DNA from: Vitreoscilla sp.
GTDB lineage: Bacteria; Pseudomonadota; Gammaproteobacteria; Burkholderiales; Burkholderiaceae_C
Length of the DNA: 64,000 nucleotides
NCBI GenBank assembly: GCA_018780145.1
Contig: JADMKA010000073.1
Coordinates: forward strand, 31,242-95,241
Direction: 5' to 3'
Part shown: positions 1-8,500 of the stretch, piece after piece
Layout: the number at the start of each line of letters is the position of its first letter
Position numbering within the stretch: position 1 is the stretch's first letter
Program-made: the position numbers and the translations under genes
Notes under the pieces: model-generated
Databases searched by the model: none
Told to the model about the DNA's origin: nothing
Seen by the model: only the letters and a program-made list of their open reading frames with translations

Positions 1-81
1 CGAGTCGCGCCAGCGAACGGCCGGCTTGGGAGCGGCCCGGCGCTCGGCCCGCAATGGCGAGGCTGACACAGGGTGGCTCAT
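1..81 (-). CDS. ABC transporter permease, N-terminal fragment (runs off window)
   Basis: Only the first 27 codons are in the window. The ATG (complement of 79-81) overlaps the TGA of the upstream ATPase gene as ATGA, which is the usual arrangement of translationally coupled ABC ATPase and permease genes. The visible peptide is a basic, proline-rich cytoplasmic leader with no membrane segment yet. Assignment as an ABC-2/NatB-type permease rests only on its position directly downstream of a NatA-like ATPase; the sequence itself cannot confirm it. Confidence 0.5.
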   Translation of the reverse strand, partial: MSHPVSASPLRAERRAAPKPAVRWRDS

Positions 82-857
82 GACCGCCCCTCCGCCATGG
101 GGTGCCGCTCGTCGGGGGTGAAGGCCAGGGCCACGAAGGTCTCCTCGAAATCGGACTGCCCGGTGCGCGCCGAGAGCTCGGCCACCGTGCCCTCGGCCAC
201 CGTGCGGCCGTGCGAGAACACCACCACCTGGTCGCACAGGCGCTCGACCTCCTGCATGATGTGGGTGGAAAAGACGATGCACTTGCCCTCGTCGTCGCGC
301 AAGCGCCGCAGCGCCTCGCGCAGGCTGCGGGTGGCCAGCACGTCCAGGCCGTTGGTCGGCTCGTCGAGGATGATGTTGGGCGGGTCGTGCACCAGCGCCC
401 GGGCCAGCGCCGTCTTCATGCGCTCGCCCTGGCTGAATCCGTCGGTGCGGCGGTCCAGCAGCGGGGCCATCTCCAACACCCGGGCGAGCTGTTCGGCGCG
501 CGCGTCGGCGGCTGCCGCGCCCATGCCGTGCAGGCGGCCGTAGTAGACGATGTTCTCGCGGGCCGTCAGCCGCGGGTACAGGCCCCGCGCATCGGAGAGC
601 ACGCCCAGGCGGGCCAGCGCAGCCTGGGGCTGGCGGGCAACGTCGATGCCATCCACCGTGATGCGGCCGGCGTCCGGCGCGATCAGCGCCGCCACCATGC
701 GCAGCGTGGTGGTCTTGCCGGCACCGTTGGGGCCCAGCAGGCCGGTGATGCGGCCGTCCTCGGCGCGCCACGAGACGCCGTCCACCGCGCGCACCTCGCG
801 CGCCTTGCGGCCACGTCCCTGGGTGAAACGCTTGGCGAGTTGCTCGATCTCGATCAT
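78..857 (-). CDS. ABC transporter ATP-binding protein (NatA-like)
   Basis: A 259-residue ATPase subunit of an ABC-2 type exporter, acting at the inner face of the cytoplasmic membrane. Walker A is GPNGAGKT (residues 42-49), the signature is FSQGERMK, and Walker B is IILDEPTNGLD followed by the switch His in FSTHIMQEVERLCD. This combination, especially the short signature and the LDEPTNGLDV stretch, is typical of NatA/CcmA-like exporters. The start ATG overlaps the TGA of the upstream hydrolase gene, and its own TGA overlaps the next ATG, so three genes form one coupled operon. The substrate is not visible; sodium or drug export is only a family guess. Confidence 0.9.
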   Translation of the reverse strand: MIEIEQLAKRFTQGRGRKAREVRAVDGVSWRAEDGRITGLLGPNGAGKTTTLRMVAALIAPDAGRITVDGIDVARQPQAALARLGVLSDARGLYPRLTARENIVYYGRLHGMGAAAADARAEQLARVLEMAPLLDRRTDGFSQGERMKTALARALVHDPPNIILDEPTNGLDVLATRSLREALRRLRDDEGKCIVFSTHIMQEVERLCDQVVVFSHGRTVAEGTVAELSARTGQSDFEETFVALAFTPDERHPMAEGRS

Positions 858-2353
858 CGCGTGGCTCCCGAGCCGGCCGGGGCCGTGGGCATGGCAAAAG
901 CAGGTGGCCGCGGTAGCAGGGACACGCAGGCCGCCTCGTTCTTGAGCGCGGCCAGGGCGGCCGCACCGTCCTCGGTGTCGACGAAGCGGTAGACCACGTC
1001 GCGCAGGCAGCCCAGCGCGAGCGTGCCGTGGCCGGCGTTCGGCACCACCACGTGGCGGGCCTGGGCGCCCAGCGCCAGGGTGACCCGCTCGCCGTGGCGT
1101 GGTGGGGTGACCGGATCGGCGCTGCCCGACAGCACCAAGGTGGGCGCGGGGGCCGGTGGCAGGCTGTAGAAGGCCGGCGGGACCGCAGCACGCGGCCACT
1201 CCGCACAGGCTGCGCGGTAGACCTTTTCGATCGCATCGCCGAAGTCGGCGCCGGGCCGGTCGGCCGTGGTGGCCAGGCGCGGGATGTCCTCCGCGCAGAC
1301 CACCGAAAAGTGCATGCCCATCGCCAGCTCCATGCCCTTGCCGCCCTGCAGGGCCACGGCCAGCCCCACCAGCGCGCCGTGGCGCCCGGCGGCGGCCTCG
1401 CTGATCGCGAACGGCAGGGCCGATGCCAGCGCCGGCGAATACAGGGGCAGCCGCACCAGGCCCACCAGCATGTCGCGGGTCAGCGTGAGCGTCTCCTCCT
1501 GGCCGGTGACCGGGTGATTCAGCCGCAGCTCGCGCGGCAGGCCGGCCAGCACCGCCTGCCACTGGGCGCGCAGGCCGGGGTGGCGGCGGCTGCAGGCGGG
1601 CTCGTTCTCGCAGGCGGCCAACAGGCCGTCCAGCGCCGCCTGGGCGTCGGGCGAGAAGGAGCCGGGCAAGGCCATGTCCGGCGGCGCCACGCCGTCGATC
1701 ACCACACGCCGCACCGAGGCCGGGAACTGGCGCATGTACTCCAGCGCCGCCCGGGTGCCGTAGGAGCCGCCGATCACGTTGACCGGGCCGGAGCCGAGCG
1801 CGCGCCGCACCGCCTCGGCGTCGGCCATCGCGATGCTCGTCGTGAACTGCCGCAGGTCGCCGTGAGGCAGGGCCTGCAGCGTGGCGCGGCAGGCGGCCAG
1901 CTCACGTGCCTGGCGCTGCGGATCGAGCGCCTCTTTCAGCGGGCGGGTCGGCGGCTCGGTGCCGCAGGTGAGCGGCGCACTGCGGCCCGTGCCACGCTGG
2001 TCGATCAGGATCACGTCGCGCCGGTTCAGGAAGCGGCCCAACAAGCGCTCCACCGGGCCCGCCAGCTCGATCGCGCTCTGCCCCGGGCCGCCGGCGAAGA
2101 ACAGCACCGGGTCGGGCTTCTTGTGTCGCGCCACCGCAGGGACCACGGCGACGTGCAGATCGATCTGCGGGCCGTCGGCGCGCGATGGATCCAGCGGCCG
2201 GCGCAGCACGCCGCACTGCGCGTCGTGCTCCACGCCGGGCAGGCGGCAGGTCTTCAGCGCGAGGGCCGGTTCCACCGCACCTGCGGGGCCCAGGGCCAGG
2301 GTGCCGGCCAGCAGGGCGCCGGCGGGCCATCGAAGGGGGGCAATGAAGTTCAT
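854..2353 (-). CDS. Exported alpha/beta hydrolase, S33 tripeptidyl-aminopeptidase type
   Basis: A 499-residue alpha/beta-hydrolase. The chosen ATG gives a signal-peptide-like start (hydrophobic run 10-26, then AVEPALA). The fold is shown by the oxyanion segment FFAGGPGQS (86-93), the strand-turn DQRGTGRSAP, the nucleophile elbow GGSYGT with Ser197, a late Asp in SADPVTPPRHGE and the catalytic His in VPNAGHGTL. The C-terminal TAP-like part and length fit the secreted SlpD/SlpE or tripeptidyl-aminopeptidase group. It is likely periplasmic and releases short peptides from N-termini. It is coupled by a 4-bp overlap to the ABC ATPase gene, so the exporter may handle a related peptide, but that is inference. 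Confidence 0.85.
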   Translation of the reverse strand: MNFIAPLRWPAGALLAGTLALGPAGAVEPALALKTCRLPGVEHDAQCGVLRRPLDPSRADGPQIDLHVAVVPAVARHKKPDPVLFFAGGPGQSAIELAGPVERLLGRFLNRRDVILIDQRGTGRSAPLTCGTEPPTRPLKEALDPQRQARELAACRATLQALPHGDLRQFTTSIAMADAEAVRRALGSGPVNVIGGSYGTRAALEYMRQFPASVRRVVIDGVAPPDMALPGSFSPDAQAALDGLLAACENEPACSRRHPGLRAQWQAVLAGLPRELRLNHPVTGQEETLTLTRDMLVGLVRLPLYSPALASALPFAISEAAAGRHGALVGLAVALQGGKGMELAMGMHFSVVCAEDIPRLATTADRPGADFGDAIEKVYRAACAEWPRAAVPPAFYSLPPAPAPTLVLSGSADPVTPPRHGERVTLALGAQARHVVVPNAGHGTLALGCLRDVVYRFVDTEDGAAALAALKNEAACVSLLPRPPAFAMPTAPAGSGATR

Positions 2354-2450
2354 GGCCCCGATTGTGGAGAGCCTGGGCCGCACCGGGCGCAGCGGTGGAT
2401 GAACCGCGGGCCGGCACACACGAATGGTTCGCCGGTGCGGGCGAACGGTG

Positions 2451-2828
2451 TCAGTGCAGCGCCGGGATCAGCAGCCGCTGCAGCTCGCCGCTGGCCAGCA
2501 GCCGGGCCAGGTCGTCGGCGCCGCCGATCAGCGTGCCCTTCACGAACACCATCGGGAAGGTCGGCCAGCCGGTCCACATCTTCAGCGCGTTGCGGCGGCG
2601 CCAATCGCTGAGGTAGCTGCCGTAGTCGAGGTCGTGGTGGGCAATGCCCGCAGCGTCGAGCAGGCGGCGCGCCTTGCGCGGGAACGGGTTCATCGCCATG
2701 CCGACCACCACCACGGCATGGGTGGCCATGGCCTGCTGCACCTCGTCGACGACCGCCGCATGGTGCCTGGCAACACGCTCGCGAACGGCAGGGTGGATGT
2801 GGTCTTCGTCGAGGATGGGGCGTGGCAT
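2451..2828 (-). CDS. Glutaredoxin-fold protein lacking all cysteines
   Basis: A 125-residue protein with the fold markers of monothiol glutaredoxins: an N-terminal helix, strand HAVVVVGMA (37-45), cis-proline segment GWPTFPMVFVKG and the glutathione-site motif GGADDL. The position of the active-site CGFS or CPYC is NPFPRKAR (47-54), and the whole protein contains no cysteine. Dithiol or monothiol redox chemistry by this protein is therefore impossible; a glutathione or Fe-S-carrier-partner binding role or a structural role is more likely. The start was set at the second ATG, because upstream codons are basic and low in family resemblance. It is divergent from the GST gene, across a 153-bp gap. 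Confidence 0.75.
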   Translation of the reverse strand: MPRPILDEDHIHPAVRERVARHHAAVVDEVQQAMATHAVVVVGMAMNPFPRKARRLLDAAGIAHHDLDYGSYLSDWRRRNALKMWTGWPTFPMVFVKGTLIGGADDLARLLASGELQRLLIPALH

Positions 2829-2981
2829 GGGCAGGCGTTGCGGTCGAGGGCGCCGCAATCTACCACTCAGCGCGGCCCTTCAGGAAATCTGCAAGCGCCC
2901 TTCGAAGTCCTTTCAGCCTGGCGGGCCTTGATCTTGGCAGGATGATGCTCCGCCGTTGATGGCCCGAACCCAAGGAACCCC

Positions 2982-3590
2982 ATGAAGCTCTACTACAGCC
3001 CTGGCGCCTGCTCGCTGTCGCCGCACATCGCGCTGCGCGAAGCCGGCCTGCCCGTCGACCTGGCGCTGGCCTCGACCAAGACCAAGAAGCTGGCCGACGG
3101 CAGCGACTACCTGCAGATCAACCCCAAGGGCCAGGTCCCGATGCTGGAGCTGGACTCGGGCGAGCGCCTGACCGAAGGCCCGGCGATCGTGCAGTACATC
3201 GCCGACCTGGCCCCGGCCTCCGGCCTGGCGCCGGCCGCCGGCACGATGGCGCGCTACCGCCTGATGGAGTGGTTGAACTTCATCACCAGCGAGCTGCACA
3301 AGGGCTTCTCGCCGCTGTTCAACCCGGCGATGCCGGAAGAAGCCAAGGCCCTCGGCCGTACCCGCGTGGCCGATCGCCTGGCCTGGGTGAACACCCAGCT
3401 CGAAGGCAAGAGCTACCTGATGGGCGACACCTTCACCGTGGCCGACGCCTACCTGTTCACCGTGAGCAACTGGTGCGCCCCGGTCGGCATCGACATCTCC
3501 GGCCTGGCGAACCTGAACGCCTTCCGCGCCCGCGTCAGCGCGCGACCGGCGGTGCAGGAGGCGATGAAGGCCGAAGGCTTGCTGAAGTAA
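2982..3590 (+). CDS. gstA: Glutathione S-transferase, beta class
   Basis: A 202-residue cytosolic GST. The thioredoxin-like N-terminal domain (1-80) contains the beta-class Cys10 in GACSLSPHI and the glutathione-binding cis-Pro stretch GQVPMLEL followed by LTEGPAIVQYI. The C-terminal all-helical domain ends with the N-capping box segment GDTFTVADAYLF. It conjugates glutathione to electrophiles and may reduce disulfides or peroxides. The length is normal for the family. A strong hairpin follows the stop codon, so it appears monocistronic. It is divergent from the cysteine-free glutaredoxin-fold gene, which is a plausible shared thiol-stress context. Confidence 0.93.
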   Translation: MKLYYSPGACSLSPHIALREAGLPVDLALASTKTKKLADGSDYLQINPKGQVPMLELDSGERLTEGPAIVQYIADLAPASGLAPAAGTMARYRLMEWLNFITSELHKGFSPLFNPAMPEEAKALGRTRVADRLAWVNTQLEGKSYLMGDTFTVADAYLFTVSNWCAPVGIDISGLANLNAFRARVSARPAVQEAMKAEGLLK

Positions 3591-3608
3591 GGCGCTTCCC
3601 TGCTGCCT

Positions 3609-3632
3609 GAAGGCCCGCTGTCGCGGGCCTTC
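3609..3632 (+). terminator. Hairpin terminator after gstA
   Basis: A perfect 10-bp inverted repeat (GAAGGCCCGC / GCGGGCCTTC) with a 4-nt loop starts 18 nt after the gstA stop. Only a short T-containing tail (GTTCATC) follows, so termination strength is uncertain. Confidence 0.6.
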
Positions 3633-3719
3633 GTTCATCCCGGCGCTGGTTCCCACGGTCCGCCAAAGAGGGCACACTCGACCTACAAGGCGCCGCACAG
3701 GCCCAGGGGAGGAGTTGCG

Positions 3720-4283
3720 ATGGGCGATGTCACCGTGCTGCTCGAAGCCGCCCGCCAGGGCGAGACGCTGGCCGTCGGCCGCATCTTCGAGTTGCTCTAC
3801 CCCGAACTGAAGCGCATTGCCCATGCCCGGCTGCGCTTTCGCGACGACCGGCTGCTGATGGACACCGGCGTGCTCGTCCACGAAGCGTATCTGCGCCTGC
3901 TCGGCAAAGAGCGCCTGCACGCCAACGACCGCGGCCACTTCCTCGCCTATGCCGCGCAGGTGATGCGCTCGGTGGTGGTCGACACCGTGCGCGAGCAGCA
4001 GGCCGAGCGCCGGGGCGGCGGGCCGCAGGGCCTCGTCACCCTCGACACCGGCGCATTCAACGCCGCGCTGCCGCAGGGCGAAGACGAAATCCTGAAGATC
4101 CACGAGGCGCTGGAAGAGCTGGCGCAGATCGACGCGCGCCTGGTGCGCGTGGTCGAGATGCGCTACTTCGTCGGCCTGTCGAACCAGGAGATCGCGGACA
4201 GCCTGGGCGTGACCACCCGCACCGTCGAGCGCGACTGGGAAAAGGCGCGCACGTTCCTGTACAGCATGCTGCGGCAGGGCTGA
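3720..4283 (+). CDS. ECF sigma factor of the Ser/Thr-kinase-linked (ECF43-like) group
   Basis: A 187-residue RNA polymerase sigma factor. Region 2 covers about residues 10-95 and region 4 about 125-185, with helix-turn-helix SNQEIADSLGVTTRTVERDW. It belongs to the TIGR02999-like group, which lacks the acidic DxTQE-type patch in region 2.2 that normally binds RNA polymerase; here that stretch reads MDTGVLVHEAYLRL. In the Vibrio EcfP/PknT pair a Thr in this patch must be phosphorylated by the neighbouring kinase. The common Thr (as in PTALVHEA) is Gly50 here, with Thr49 one position earlier. A kinase gene follows 114 nt downstream. A purine-rich GGGGAGGAG lies just before the start. Confidence 0.9.
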   Translation: MGDVTVLLEAARQGETLAVGRIFELLYPELKRIAHARLRFRDDRLLMDTGVLVHEAYLRLLGKERLHANDRGHFLAYAAQVMRSVVVDTVREQQAERRGGGPQGLVTLDTGAFNAALPQGEDEILKIHEALEELAQIDARLVRVVEMRYFVGLSNQEIADSLGVTTRTVERDWEKARTFLYSMLRQG

Positions 4284-4326
4284 GGTGGGCCCCCCTCGGG
4301 CCCGGCGTGGGGATTTCAAACCGCCC

Positions 4327-4358
4327 TGTCGGTTTCGGGTCCCGCGTTGCGTGTACCC
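4327..4358 (+). promoter_or_regulatory. ECF-type promoter, site 1 of 5 (before Ser/Thr kinase gene)
   Basis: TGTCGGTT at 4327-4334, a 15-nt spacer, and CGTGTACCC at 4350-4358. The same two boxes with the same spacer recur at 7709, 10361, 12150 and 18978. The -10-like box ends 39 nt before the kinase ATG and lies in the gap between the sigma and kinase genes, so the kinase has its own sigma-dependent promoter. Confidence 0.75.
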
Positions 4359-4397
4359 GGGTATCACCCCACCTGATCCACCCTTGAGCGAGCCCCC

Positions 4398-7376
4398 GTG
4401 AACATCGCGCGCAGCGACTGGCCCCGCCTGCTGACCCTGGTCGAGCAGGCGCTGGACATGGCGCCGACCGAGCGTGAACGCTGGGTCGGTGGCCTGGGCC
4501 TGGCCGAGCCGCTGCACAGCGCGCTGCTCGGCCTGCTGCGCGAACGCCAGGCGATCGAGACCGGCGACTTCCTGGGCATGCTGCCTGCCGTCGGCCCAGG
4601 GCCTCATGCGCCGGGCCGGCTGGCGGGCGGGGCGCTGGTTGGCCCCTGGCGCCTGCTGCACGAGATTGGCCAGGGCGGCATGAGCACCGTCTGGCTCGCC
4701 GAGCGGGCCGACGCGCAGGTGAAGCGCCAGGTCGCCCTCAAACTGCCGCATGCCGGCCCGGGCCAGGACCTGCTGGCCGCCCGCCTGCTGCGCGAGCGCG
4801 ACATCCTGGCCGCCCTGGAACATCGCAACATCGCCCGCCTCTACGACGTGGGCGTGTCCGACGCCGGCACGCCCTACCTGGTGATGGAATACGTGCCAGG
4901 GACCGACCTGCTCAGCCATGCCGACGCGCGCCGCCTGACCATGCCTCAGCGGCTGGTGCTGTTCCAGCAGGTGCTGCGCGCGGTGCAATACGCCCACGGC
5001 AAGCTGGTGCTGCACCGTGATCTGAAGCCCAGCAACATCCTCGTCAACGAGGCCGGCGACGTGAAGTTGCTCGACTTCGGCATTGCCAAGGTTCTGGCGG
5101 ACGGCGCCGGCTCGTTCGATGAGACCGAACTCACCCGCGCCGCCGGGCGCCAGCTCACACCACGCTATGCCAGCCCGGAGCAATTGCGCGGCGAGGCGCT
5201 GGGCACGGCCAGCGATGTGTATTCGATGGGTGTGATCCTGTTCGAGTTGCTCACAGGCGAGCGCCCTTATGTCTTGCCACGCGACAGCCGCGCTGCGCTG
5301 GAGGACGCCGTGCTCAACGACGACCCGCGCCGACCCAGCGCGGCCTGGCCGGCCGGTCGTTCCGCTGCACACTTCGGCACCACCGCCAAGGCGCTGAACC
5401 GCGCGTTGACGGGCGACCTGGACGTGATCGTGCTCACCGCCCTGCAAAAGGACCCGGCCCAGCGCTACCCCACGGCAGACGCGATGGCGCAGGATCTGCA
5501 ACGCCACCTGGCGCAAGAGCCCATCCTGGCCCAGGCCAGCAGCCGCTGGGTGCGGCTGTGCAAGTTCACCGCGCGCCACGCCGTGGCCGTGGCGGCGGGC
5601 GCCTCGGTCTTTGCGGCGCTGAGCCTGGGTCTGGGTGCGGCCGTGTGGCAGGGCCAGCAAGCCCGGCAAGAGGCCAACAAAGCCAACGCGATCAAGGACT
5701 TTCTGGTCACGCTGTTGCGCAGCAACGAGCTCGATCAGATTGACGCGCCGCGCAAACGGCAGCAGACGGTTCAGCAGGTGCTGGAGCAAAGTGCGGCCTC
5801 GCTCCGTGGTGGCCTGACCGATCAACCCGAGGTTCGCAGCGAGTTGCAGGTCTTGGTGGGCGGCCTGCTCCAGGACTTGGAGATGCTGGACGCTGCGCTC
5901 CCCTTGCGTCGCCAGCGCGTGGCGGACCTGGCTGCCGCAGGTGCCCCGCTTCCAGAGCGAGTGCAAGCGTTGCGCGATATGGCGGACAGCCAGCAAGGCG
6001 ATTTGCCTGCTGCGCACGCCACGTTGGCCGAGGCGCTGGCGCTGTGCGAGGGCGGGCCGCGAACGCCCTCCGTGGCGTGCCTGGGCGCGGCCCTGGACAT
6101 GGGACGCGCAGAGATCCTCGCCAAAGACCTGGAGCTGGCACGGCAGCACATCGAGCCCGCTGCTGCTGCCTTGCGGCAACGAGCGTCGATTGGCACCGAG
6201 ACCGTGCTGGCACTTCGCACCCTGGGCGAACTGCGTGACGAACAAGGGCTGCATGACGAGGGCTTCGCACTCATGCGCCAGGCCATCGCACAGGCCGCAG
6301 TGCTGTGGGGGCCACGATCGGCCCGGCTGGCGGACGAACGGAGCCTGCTTGCGGACCGCTTGGCTTTGCGCCAGCGGCAGCAGCAAGCCATGATCGAGCG
6401 CGAGCAGGCATGGCAAACCATGGTGGCCGCCGCCGGACCTGATTCGGTACGCACAGCACGGTACGAGCTCGATCTCGGCATTGGGCAAGCACGCATTGGT
6501 CTGGCGCCCGAAGCTGGCGAACACATCCGACATGCCAGCACTGTCCTGCTGGCCAGCAGCGGGCCGGATCGCGCGCGGCTGGTCTTCAACGCCCACCGGG
6601 CACTGGCGGAATGGCTGTTGTATGGTGGCCAGTTGAACGCGGCGGGCCAAGCGCTGAACGATCTGGACGAAGCCCGGCGCGCCTTCACCGTCTCACCCGA
6701 CCAGGCCCGCGACGCTGACCTGCTGTGGGCTCGCTACTGGACGGATACGGGGCAATTTGAAGCCGCGCTCACCCTCCTCAAAAAGCGTCGTGACGCCACC
6801 CTGGCCCACTTTGGCGCAGGCGACGGCAGAGTGGCGGACTTGAGCTTTCGGATTGCCAAGGTTCTTCTGGCCCAAGGCCAACTGGCGGGCGCCGAGGAAT
6901 CCCTCGAAGAGATCGACGCCACGGCTGCAGCACAGCCAGCACCCGGCGATGTCGCCAGACATCTCGGCCAATCCGGCCGAGCCGCCACCCAGCTGCTGCG
7001 GGGTGACTTCACTTCGGCCTGGCCTGCGGTCCTGGCACGGTATCAGGCCATCACGCAGGTGCCGCGCGGTGACCAGTATCTGGTCACGGCCCTCGACGCC
7101 ACCGAACAGATGGCGCGCGTGCTGCACGGCTTGGGCAGGCCGACGGAAGCCCGGGCCCACTTCGAGCGTGCCATCGGCCTGCTTGAGGGGGGGTACGCGC
7201 ACAACCCGCATCTGGCAGCCATCCGGGCGCGCTACGCGAGCTGCCTGCTGGCCTTGAACGAGCGCGGGCTGGCTCGCTCGCAAGTCACGCTGGCTCAAGC
7301 AGCACTGCGTGCAGAGCCCTCGGCCGGCCCCCAATTCCGGCGCGATCTGGCCGCGGTGGTACGCGAACTCGAATGA
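4398..7376 (+). CDS. Membrane-anchored Ser/Thr protein kinase with TPR-like C-terminal region
   Basis: A 992-residue eukaryotic-like kinase. The kinase domain has the Gly loop EIGQGGMSTV (89-98), Lys115 in VALK, HRDLKPSN (206-213), DFG (226-228) and the activation-segment end RYASPEQLRGE, so it looks catalytically complete. One membrane helix lies at about 394-416. The rest, about 420-992, is helical, alanine/leucine-rich and TPR-like, and is predicted to be periplasmic, where it would sense a ligand or protein. The N-terminal 80 residues match the helical leader common in kinases paired with ECF43-type sigma factors. Its likely target is the sigma factor encoded just upstream. It has its own copy of the regulon promoter. 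Confidence 0.9.
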   Translation: MNIARSDWPRLLTLVEQALDMAPTERERWVGGLGLAEPLHSALLGLLRERQAIETGDFLGMLPAVGPGPHAPGRLAGGALVGPWRLLHEIGQGGMSTVWLAERADAQVKRQVALKLPHAGPGQDLLAARLLRERDILAALEHRNIARLYDVGVSDAGTPYLVMEYVPGTDLLSHADARRLTMPQRLVLFQQVLRAVQYAHGKLVLHRDLKPSNILVNEAGDVKLLDFGIAKVLADGAGSFDETELTRAAGRQLTPRYASPEQLRGEALGTASDVYSMGVILFELLTGERPYVLPRDSRAALEDAVLNDDPRRPSAAWPAGRSAAHFGTTAKALNRALTGDLDVIVLTALQKDPAQRYPTADAMAQDLQRHLAQEPILAQASSRWVRLCKFTARHAVAVAAGASVFAALSLGLGAAVWQGQQARQEANKANAIKDFLVTLLRSNELDQIDAPRKRQQTVQQVLEQSAASLRGGLTDQPEVRSELQVLVGGLLQDLEMLDAALPLRRQRVADLAAAGAPLPERVQALRDMADSQQGDLPAAHATLAEALALCEGGPRTPSVACLGAALDMGRAEILAKDLELARQHIEPAAAALRQRASIGTETVLALRTLGELRDEQGLHDEGFALMRQAIAQAAVLWGPRSARLADERSLLADRLALRQRQQQAMIEREQAWQTMVAAAGPDSVRTARYELDLGIGQARIGLAPEAGEHIRHASTVLLASSGPDRARLVFNAHRALAEWLLYGGQLNAAGQALNDLDEARRAFTVSPDQARDADLLWARYWTDTGQFEAALTLLKKRRDATLAHFGAGDGRVADLSFRIAKVLLAQGQLAGAEESLEEIDATAAAQPAPGDVARHLGQSGRAATQLLRGDFTSAWPAVLARYQAITQVPRGDQYLVTALDATEQMARVLHGLGRPTEARAHFERAIGLLEGGYAHNPHLAAIRARYASCLLALNERGLARSQVTLAQAALRAEPSAGPQFRRDLAAVVRELE

Positions 7377-7507
7377 CCTCGAAGATTTCTTGAACCGGTT
7401 CAGCGGCGTCTTCGACTCAGGGGTACCCAACGGCCACTGAGAAGCGCCCTAGGGGAAGCGAACGGCACGGCTTTGCACAGTGCCACCCCCTGAAAGCGAT
7501 ACCGATC

Positions 7508-7669
7508 ATGACCACCTCGACCCCCCGCGGCACCACTTCTGGCAAGGCCGACCGCAAGCCCACACGCAAGCCTGCACGCAAGCTCCGCACCCATCGCAAG
7601 CCCACTGGCCCACTGGTCAAGGGCGGCCAGCCGACCCACACCCCGCCGCCGCCGCCCAAGCTGCAGTAG
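7508..7669 (+). CDS. Small basic protein, 53 residues, unknown function
   Basis: An ATG-to-TAG frame encoding a strongly basic, Lys/Arg/Pro/Thr-rich peptide with repeats of the type RKPTRKPARK and a polyproline tail THTPPPPPKLQ. It has no signal peptide and no hydrophobic core. The composition resembles nucleic-acid-binding or disordered tails. It sits between the kinase gene and the second regulon promoter and has only a weak ribosome-binding site (GAAAGCG). It could be a chance frame in GC-rich DNA, but the biased composition and the position inside the cluster make it worth listing. The remainder of the 7377-7790 gap holds the promoter at 7709. Confidence 0.4.
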   Translation: MTTSTPRGTTSGKADRKPTRKPARKLRTHRKPTGPLVKGGQPTHTPPPPPKLQ

Positions 7670-7708
7670 TGGTGAGGCCGTTTCGGCAGAGCGGGCTGCC
7701 GCCGCTCA

Positions 7709-7740
7709 TGTCGGTTCCGCCGGCCCGTTCGCGTGTACCC
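7709..7740 (+). promoter_or_regulatory. ECF-type promoter, site 2 of 5
   Basis: TGTCGGTT at 7709-7716, a 15-nt spacer, and CGTGTACCC at 7732-7740: both boxes identical to site 1. The -10-like box ends 50 nt before the ATG of the 175-residue exported protein. Confidence 0.78.
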
Positions 7741-7790
7741 AGGCACCTTCCCCTGGAACGGCACCACTTCACCCCCTCAAAGGAGCAAGC

Positions 7791-8318
7791 ATGTCCCATC
7801 TCATCACCCGCCGACTCGCCCTCACGGTGCTCGGCACCGCGCTGGCCGGCGCCGCGCTCGCCGACCTGCCCGACGACCAACGCGCACGGTCCGCGTCGCC
7901 CGAGTCGCTGTCGGGCTCCCCGCCCACCCATCCCGGCTTCAAGCTCAAGGCGGCCTCGCTGGCCTGTACCAATTCCATGAGCAAGGCGGGCTATCTCTAC
8001 ACCGTGAAGCTCCTCACGCAGGGCCCGTTCACTGCCGGCTTCGGGTTGCAGGTGCGCCTCACCGCGGTGTCCCCCTCGAACGTGGTCGGCAGCTGGCCCT
8101 TGCCCGTGGCCAACCTGCCGGGCATCCAGACGACCCATCTGCCGCCCGGCGGCGTGGCCCTGGTGGCCGGCCAGGCCTACAAGATGGAAGTGCTGTTTGG
8201 CAACCCCTCCCAACCCTGGCCGCCGTTCACGCAGATGCTGACAGCCCCGTCGTGCGGCAAGGTGGTGGGCCCCGGCGGGCCGGTGGGGAAGGATCTCAAC
8301 ACCATGCCGCAGTTTTGA
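7791..8318 (+). CDS. Exported protein of unknown function (first gene behind promoter site 2)
   Basis: A 175-residue protein with a clear signal peptide (basic SHLITRR, hydrophobic LALTVLGTALAGAALA, cleavage near ALA-DL). An ideal ribosome-binding site, AAAGGAG, lies 7 nt upstream. The mature part is rich in Pro, Gly and short beta-strand-like runs and has two cysteines (in LACTNSM and APSCGKV), which could form one periplasmic disulfide. I do not recognise a family. The promoter and position make it a member of the sigma-controlled envelope regulon, presumably secreted or periplasmic. Confidence 0.8.
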   Translation: MSHLITRRLALTVLGTALAGAALADLPDDQRARSASPESLSGSPPTHPGFKLKAASLACTNSMSKAGYLYTVKLLTQGPFTAGFGLQVRLTAVSPSNVVGSWPLPVANLPGIQTTHLPPGGVALVAGQAYKMEVLFGNPSQPWPPFTQMLTAPSCGKVVGPGGPVGKDLNTMPQF

Positions 8319-8500
8319 CGGCGCGGGTTGGACCGGACCACCGGCACGGCGCACCGAGGCCGTCCCAAACGGCCGAGCGACTCCATCATTTCTTCTAGGG
8401 ATGCGCGCCGGACGGTCCGCGCCCTAGCATCGGCGGCGCGCGTGCTTGCGGTCCGCATGCGCACAGGCTGCATTTCCGTGCCCCAAGAACAAAGGACAAC

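Noticed and set aside
2913-6650. Long open frame on the minus strand opposite the GST, sigma and kinase genes
   Set aside because: It has no recognisable domains, is rich in Gln, Arg and His, and runs antiphase to well-supported genes; such frames are common in DNA with this GC content. Similar frames opposite 36.1-39.4 and 60.5-63.5 kb were rejected for the same reason.
7391-7425. GGTT ... GGGGTACCC as a sixth copy of the shared promoter
   Set aside because: The first box is incomplete (CCGGTT) and the spacing is 19 nt instead of 15, while the true copies keep 15 exactly.
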